Made by a program: the position numbers and the translations under genes | The notes under the pieces: generated by a model | Seen by the model: only the letters and a program-made list of their open reading frames with translations | The model's database searches: none | What the model was told of the DNA's origin: nothing | In this document: piece after piece, positions 5,405 through 8,785 of the stretch | How positions within the stretch are numbered: position 1 is the stretch's first letter | Layout of the letters: each line of letters opens with the position of its first letter | From: an uncultured Clostridia bacterium | Lineage (GTDB): Bacteria > Bacillota > Clostridia > Oscillospirales > CAG-382 | Direction of reading: 5' to 3' | Length of the DNA: 8,785 nt | Assembly (NCBI GenBank): GCA_947627335.1 | Contig: CANQVQ010000068.1 | Span: 1-8,785, forward strand

Positions 5405-6430
5405 TTAAACGGTGGTCTTCCCTGCCAGAATCCGCTGATAATCCTCGAAATTCCGCCGCAGCAAGGCGGGCGTGTCCAGCCCGTACGGGCACTTCGACGT
5501 GCAGTGTCCGCAGCGGATACAGTCGTTGACCTTTTGCATCATCGCCCGGCTTTCCGGCGTCAGCCAGCCGGCGGACGGGCTGCGGCGAATCAGCTGGGAC
5601 ATACGGGCGCAGGTGCTGATCTGGATCCCCTGCGGGCAGGGCATACAGTATCCGCACGCCCGGCAGAAGTCGCCCTGCAGTTCCCTGCGGTCCTTTTCGA
5701 CGGCGGCAAGCAGCTCGTCCGTCAATGCCGGCGGGGATTCGCCGTAGGAGATAAATTCCTCCAGCTCCCGCAGCCGCTGGACGCCCCAGATCGGCAGGAC
5801 GTTTTCAAACTGCGCCATCCACGCGAAAGCCGCCTTCGCGTTCGTCAGCAGTCCGCCGGAAAGCCCCTTCATCGCGATGAACCCGACCTGCTTTTCCGCG
5901 CACAGGCGGACCAACGCAAGGTCCGGCTCCGACGCGAGGTGGCAGAACGGGAATTGCAGCGTTTCATACAGCCCGGAACGGACCGCTTCCTCCGCCGTGC
6001 GCAGGCGGTGATTGGTGATGCCGATATGGCGGACAAGTCCCTGCTCCTTCGCTTCCAGCATCGCTTCGTACAGTCCGCTGCCGTCGCCCGGGGTCGGGAC
6101 GGACGCGGGATTGTGGAACTGATACAGATCGACGTAGTCCGTGCGCAAATTCCGCAGGGATTCGTGCAGGTCCCGCCAGAAGCCGTCGGCGGTCGACGAC
6201 GCGGTCTTGGTCGCGAGGACGATCTGCGGTCGCACGTCCGCGAGCGCAAGCCCGATCTTGCGTTCGCTGTCCGAATAGGCACGGGCGGTATCGAAAAAGA
6301 CGATGCCCGCGTCGTATGCCCTGCGGAGCAGAGCGCAGGCGTCCCGTTCCGAAATACGCTGGATCGGCAGAGCGCCGAAGCCGTTCTTGGGTACCGTGAC
6401 GCCGGTTTTCCCGAGGGTGACGGTTTGCAT
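5405..6430 (-). CDS. Aldo/keto reductase with C-terminal double [4Fe-4S] domain
   Basis: A 341-residue protein. Residues 1-~240 form an aldo/keto reductase TIM barrel that should reduce or oxidise carbonyl/alcohol pairs with NAD(P)H; the catalytic tetrad is present: Asp47 (FFDTARAYSDSE), Tyr52, Lys75 (ATKT) and His106 (YQFHNP). The C-terminal ~90 residues add two cysteine clusters, CRACGYCMPCP (Cys256, 259, 262, 265) and CIRCGHCTSKCP (Cys304, 307, 310, 314), each of the form that binds one [4Fe-4S]. This fusion is a known subfamily in anaerobes; electron transfer between ferredoxin-like clusters and the barrel is implied, but the substrate is unknown. The start ATG is 7 nt after GGGAGGG (6438-6444). 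It lies 75 nt after the cytidylate kinase-like gene with a hairpin between them and no promoter I can identify, so it may depend on read-through. It ends at a strong terminator. Confidence 0.92.
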   Translation of the reverse strand: MQTVTLGKTGVTVPKNGFGALPIQRISERDACALLRRAYDAGIVFFDTARAYSDSERKIGLALADVRPQIVLATKTASSTADGFWRDLHESLRNLRTDYVDLYQFHNPASVPTPGDGSGLYEAMLEAKEQGLVRHIGITNHRLRTAEEAVRSGLYETLQFPFCHLASEPDLALVRLCAEKQVGFIAMKGLSGGLLTNAKAAFAWMAQFENVLPIWGVQRLRELEEFISYGESPPALTDELLAAVEKDRRELQGDFCRACGYCMPCPQGIQISTCARMSQLIRRSPSAGWLTPESRAMMQKVNDCIRCGHCTSKCPYGLDTPALLRRNFEDYQRILAGKTTV

Positions 6431-6463
6431 GAAAAATCCCTCCCGTTGACGGAAATGATGGAA

Positions 6464-6494
6464 AGAAAACAGGGAGCGGACGCGCCGCGTCCGC
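6464..6494 (-). terminator. GC-rich hairpin between the kinase-like and aldo/keto reductase genes, probable (partial) terminator
   Basis: A perfect 8-bp inverted repeat GCGGACGC/GCGTCCGC (6476-6483, 6487-6494) with a 3-nt loop, 11 nt after the stop codon at 6506. In minus-strand RNA it is followed by UCCCUGUUUUCUUU, an interrupted U tract. Because no promoter was seen for the next gene, it may attenuate rather than end transcription. Confidence 0.55.
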
Positions 6495-6505
6495 CCCGAT
6501 CAAAT

Positions 6506-7108
6506 TCAGTCTTCCTTTGCGAACGCACAGATGACGTCCGCCGCCTTTTCGATCCCGAGCGCACCGCTGTTGAGCAGCATATCGTAATTCCGGCGTGCGC
6601 CCCAAATGCTGTCGGTAAACTCCTCGTAATGACGCGCACGGCGCTTATCCGACTGCGTCATCAGCTTTTCCGCCTTCGACGGATCCTCGCCGTACTCCTC
6701 GACGATGCGCTTGACGCGGGATTTCTTATCCGCGTAGATGAATACGCGCAAGACGTCCGAACGGTCGCGCAGGATATAGTCCGCGCACCGACCGACGATG
6801 ACGCACGGCGACTCGGCGAACTTCAGGATCACGTCCCGCTGCGCGAGAAAGACCTGCGTATTCAGATCAAGCGGCGCGCCGGTCTGGTTGACGTAGCCGT
6901 AGCTCGTACCGATGGCGAGGTCGTAAAGGAAGGAGCGGGTGACGATCTGATCGTTTTCCTCGATTGCCTCCACGGCCAGCCCGGAGTGCTTCGCGGCTTC
7001 GTCCACCAACTCGCGATCGTAGTACGGTACGCCGAGCTTCTGCGCGACCAGCTTGCCGATGGTACGCCCGCCGCTGCCGTATTCGCGACCGATGGTGATG
7101 ATTTTCAT
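6506..7108 (-). CDS. Cytidylate kinase-like family protein (P-loop NMP-kinase fold)
   Basis: A 200-residue protein of the cytidylate kinase-like family common in Clostridia and distinct from the housekeeping Cmk. It starts MKIITIGREYGSGGRTIGK, a modified P-loop (residues 7-19) for nucleotide binding. Other family signatures are VIVGRCADYIL (~103-113), a basic segment SDKRRARHYEEFTD (153-166) that fits a lid region, and YDMLLNSG (175-182). The expected activity is phosphoryl transfer to a nucleotide or small molecule, but for this family the true substrate is not established, so no cmk symbol is given. The start is the ATG at 7108, which matches where the conserved strand begins; a moderate AAGGGA lies 11 nt upstream. 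It has a near-consensus promoter of its own (7147-7175) and a hairpin follows the stop. Confidence 0.88.
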   Translation of the reverse strand: MKIITIGREYGSGGRTIGKLVAQKLGVPYYDRELVDEAAKHSGLAVEAIEENDQIVTRSFLYDLAIGTSYGYVNQTGAPLDLNTQVFLAQRDVILKFAESPCVIVGRCADYILRDRSDVLRVFIYADKKSRVKRIVEEYGEDPSKAEKLMTQSDKRRARHYEEFTDSIWGARRNYDMLLNSGALGIEKAADVICAFAKED

Positions 7109-7146
7109 AAAATGACCATTCCCTTCATTGGTATTCCGGCAAATAC

Positions 7147-7175
7147 AGTATAGCATACTTCTTTCCGTTTGTCAA
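7147..7175 (-). promoter_or_regulatory. Near-consensus sigma-A promoter of the cytidylate kinase-like gene
   Basis: Minus-strand TTGACA (7170-7175, perfect) and TATACT (7147-7152, 5/6) with a 17-bp spacer. This is the best match to consensus in the window. The predicted start is near 7140, about 32 nt before the ATG. Confidence 0.85.
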
Positions 7176-7197
7176 CGAAAATCGGGGTCAATCTATG

Positions 7198-7228
7198 AAA
7201 AAACCGCAGATTGTACGCAAAAGCGGTT
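7198..7228 (-). terminator. Intrinsic terminator of the ATP synthase-radC operon
   Basis: In minus-strand RNA a 6-bp stem AACCGC/GCGGTT (7223-7228 with 7202-7207) with a long 15-nt loop runs into six U (7203-7198). The stem is weak, but the U run and position, 43 nt after the radC-like stop at 7272, fit a terminator. Confidence 0.65.
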
Positions 7229-7271
7229 CGGTTTTTGTGCTTTTTAACGGAAACGACGAGCTGATTTGCCC

Positions 7272-7961
7272 TCAAAGGAATGCGGCATCCTTCAGCATCG
7301 GACGGCACGTTTCTTGGGCGATGATGTAATGCTCGAGCAGCTTGACACCGTGCATTTGCAGGGTCAGGCGGACTTTTTCGGTAGCCATCCGGTCGGCATA
7401 CGACGGTTCGAGGGTGCCGTTCGGGTGGTTGTGGGCGAGCAGGACCGACGCCGCTTCGAGGCGGACCGCCATATCGACGATCGGGTCGAGCAGGAACTGT
7501 GCGGAGTCCCCGTCGCCGACGATGCACTGCCGGGAAAGCATTCGACCGGCTTTGTCCAGATAAAAGATCAGGAGATGCTCCTTGCCGAATCCGCGGAACT
7601 GGGACGGCAGATAGACGTCCAGGAAACGCGGATCCGAAAAGAAGAGCCGGGCGGACAGGTAAAGCGAACGGCTCAACAAGTGCTGCAGCAGGAAAAAGAA
7701 ACATTCCGTCCCCGGCGAGAGCTTGGCGACCGTGCGCAGCTCCTCCGGCGTCGCGAGCAGGACGCTTTCGAGGCAGCCGAAATGGTCAATGAGCGCCGCA
7801 GCGACGCTCGCCGTGTCCACGCGTGGAACGGAATAGTACAGCAGGATCTCCATCAATTCGCACTCCGTCATTGCGCCCGGTCCGGCTTCCATCAGCCGAT
7901 CCCGCATCCGTTGACGGTGTCCTTCGTGGGGTCTGGGTTCTCGTGAAGTTTTCTTCGCCAT
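7272..7961 (-). CDS. radC: RadC-family protein with JAB/JAMM metalloprotease-like domain
   Basis: A 229-residue protein, close to the usual RadC length (about 222-230). The N-terminal ~100 residues hold the helical region found in RadC (ECELMEILLYY...). The C-terminal half is a JAMM domain with a complete metal motif: Glu128 (GKEHLLIFYLD), His177 and His179 in AHNHPNG, Ser187 and Asp190, spaced HxHx7SxxD. RadC was named for DNA repair, but that role has been disputed and the biochemical function remains unsettled; conserved metal ligands suggest an active hydrolase. The start is the ATG at 7961, 8 nt after GGAGG. The stop of the ATP synthase D gene lies 4 nt upstream and the ribosome site falls inside that gene's last codons, so the two are co-transcribed and probably translationally coupled. 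The gene ends the operon, before the terminator at 7198-7228. Confidence 0.92.
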   Translation of the reverse strand: MAKKTSREPRPHEGHRQRMRDRLMEAGPGAMTECELMEILLYYSVPRVDTASVAAALIDHFGCLESVLLATPEELRTVAKLSPGTECFFFLLQHLLSRSLYLSARLFFSDPRFLDVYLPSQFRGFGKEHLLIFYLDKAGRMLSRQCIVGDGDSAQFLLDPIVDMAVRLEAASVLLAHNHPNGTLEPSYADRMATEKVRLTLQMHGVKLLEHYIIAQETCRPMLKDAAFL

Positions 7962-7965
7962 GACA

Positions 7966-8604
7966 TCAACCTCCGTTTTCTTCCGGCGGATTTTTTGTTT
8001 CAAGTTGTTTTTTGATGACCTTCTGACGGGCAAACTCCTCCCGTTCCTTCTCCGAAAGCGCTTCCGTGATGACGGCGATGGCTTCGGTATAGCGGGGGAT
8101 CATGATGTTTTTCAGGGCGTTTGCGCGCTTCTGCGTCTTGCGGATGCCCTCCGCGAGGCGAAAGACGCCGCTTTCCAGCTCCGCAAGCTGCACCGTCAAC
8201 TGTCGGGCTTCGTTGAACTTCAGATACGCGACGTCGAGGTTGACGTCGGTTCGATGGAATCCGCCCGGGGCGGACGGCGGAACGTATTCGTCCCGCACCG
8301 ACGGGATCTCCACCCCCATGACGCTCCGCCCGGACAGGCGAAGCGAGTCGTCGAGCGGGACGGATGCGGCGATCTCGTCGACGATGCCCAGCAGGATATT
8401 GGAGCGCCGCAGGGCGTCGTACGCCTCCTGATAGGTCTGCCGAATGCGCATCTGAATATCCTGCGCACGGTCGATCATGCCGAGCGTTTCGCGAATGAGA
8501 ATGTTGCGCTTGCGGTCGAGCAGCTCATAGCCGTTCTGCGCGAGCGCGAGGGTTCGCTTGAGGCGCAGCAGGTTGCTTTTGGTCGCGACGATCCGCTCCG
8601 CCAT
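7966..8604 (-). CDS. atpD: V-type ATP synthase subunit D (central stalk)
   Basis: A 212-residue protein matching V/A-type ATPase subunit D, the coiled-coil rotor shaft that links the A3B3 catalytic head to the membrane ring. Seen here: the N-terminal helix with ATKSNLLRLKRTLALAQNGYELLDRKRNIL, a central loop region (~95-125), and the C-terminal helix with LNEAR-like KFNEARQLTVQLAELE and KRANALKNIMIPRY. Length is typical. It starts 2 nt after the subunit B stop; its ribosome site (GGGGAGG) lies in the last codons of subunit B, so translation is probably coupled. Depending on species the complex makes ATP or pumps H+ or Na+; this subunit alone does not show which. Confidence 0.96.
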   Translation of the reverse strand: MAERIVATKSNLLRLKRTLALAQNGYELLDRKRNILIRETLGMIDRAQDIQMRIRQTYQEAYDALRRSNILLGIVDEIAASVPLDDSLRLSGRSVMGVEIPSVRDEYVPPSAPGGFHRTDVNLDVAYLKFNEARQLTVQLAELESGVFRLAEGIRKTQKRANALKNIMIPRYTEAIAVITEALSEKEREEFARQKVIKKQLETKNPPEENGG

Positions 8605-8606
8605 GG

Positions 8607-8785
8607 TCAGTCACCCTCCCCAAAATGCTCGGAAAGCAGTTTCGGGTCAAGACGGTCCATTTCGGACGCCGGAAGCAGTTTCAGCATCTCCCAGCCGAGG
8701 TCGAGCGTTTCCTCGATGGAACGGCTCTCGTGCTGCCCCTGCGCGATGAAACGAGTTTCAAACGCCTGCCCGAACTGCAGGTAGC
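8607..8785 (-). CDS. atpB: V-type ATP synthase subunit B, C-terminal end (runs off the window)
   Basis: The last 58 codons and stop. The translation begins YLQFGQAFETRFIAQG and contains SIEETLDLGWEMLKLLP followed by a short acidic tail ending EGD. This matches the C-terminal helical domain of V/A-type subunit B, the non-catalytic nucleotide-binding partner of subunit A in the A3B3 head. Its place directly before subunit D follows the usual A-B-D gene order, so subunit A and the membrane subunits should lie beyond 8785. The stop is separated from the next ATG by 2 nt. Confidence 0.93.
   Translation of the reverse strand, partial: YLQFGQAFETRFIAQGQHESRSIEETLDLGWEMLKLLPASEMDRLDPKLLSEHFGEGD

Noticed and set aside
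7105..7128. Tiny minus-strand frame MKGMVIL whose TGA overlaps the ATG of the kinase-like gene
   Set aside because: It could look like a coupled leader peptide, but it has no ribosome site of its own and no regulatory codon run; chance is the simpler explanation.
5228..7153. A 641-codon open frame on the plus strand
   Set aside because: It lies antisense across the aldo/keto reductase and kinase-like genes, shows no recognisable domain and is Arg/Ala-rich low-quality sequence, as expected for an antisense frame in GC-rich DNA.
7171..7191. Second TTGAC (7187-7191) 16 bp upstream of the kinase-like gene's -35, as an alternative promoter
   Set aside because: No -10-like hexamer lies at the right distance from it; probably a chance direct repeat.
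1..8785. Search for defence systems, CRISPR, transposons, phage genes, tRNAs and riboswitches
   Set aside because: All coding space is taken by recognisable housekeeping or metabolic families and the intergenic gaps (226 bp at most) hold only promoters, dyads and terminators.

Overview
The window reads as an ordinary chromosomal stretch of a fairly GC-rich, spore-forming member of the Clostridia (Firmicutes). Three things point there: a spoIIE sporulation phosphatase gene, a V-type (rather than F-type) ATP synthase cluster, and several families common in anaerobic gut Firmicutes (a PduL-type phosphotransacylase, a NifU-like scaffold with a CAPQQGCC motif, a cytidylate kinase-like protein, and an aldo/keto reductase with ferredoxin-like clusters). 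No tRNA, rRNA, CRISPR array, insertion sequence or phage gene was seen. All ten genes lie on the minus strand, so transcription runs from high to low coordinates. No gene-free stretch exceeds 300 bases; the longest gap is 5179-5404.

In transcription order: the 3' end of the V-type ATP synthase cluster (end of subunit B, then subunit D) is followed after 4 nt by a RadC/JAMM-domain gene and a terminator. A cytidylate kinase-like gene then has its own near-consensus promoter and is followed by a hairpin and a two-cluster [4Fe-4S] aldo/keto reductase with a strong terminator. Next is spoIIE, preceded by a promoter with the hallmarks of a Spo0A-activated sigma-A promoter and followed by a terminator. 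A Gfo/Idh/MocA-family oxidoreductase, a glycerophosphodiester phosphodiesterase, and finally a PduL-type phosphate acyltransferase with the start of a NifU-like iron-sulfur scaffold follow. The last two probably form an operon that leaves the window.

Most units are short: one or two genes, each with a recognisable promoter (17-bp spacers in four cases, 21 bp for spoIIE) and an intrinsic terminator. The G·U pairs in two terminators form only in minus-strand RNA, which agrees with the gene direction. The genes do not form one pathway. They are housekeeping and central-metabolism functions: membrane energetics, nucleotide or unknown kinase activity, redox, phosphodiester breakdown, acyl-phosphate metabolism and a sporulation checkpoint.

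I found no clear new multi-gene system. The points most worth checking are regulatory: the 0A-box/21-bp-spacer architecture of the spoIIE promoter, two perfect dyads at the promoters of the phosphodiesterase and PduL genes, and a short A/T-flanked palindromic motif recurring downstream of three genes.
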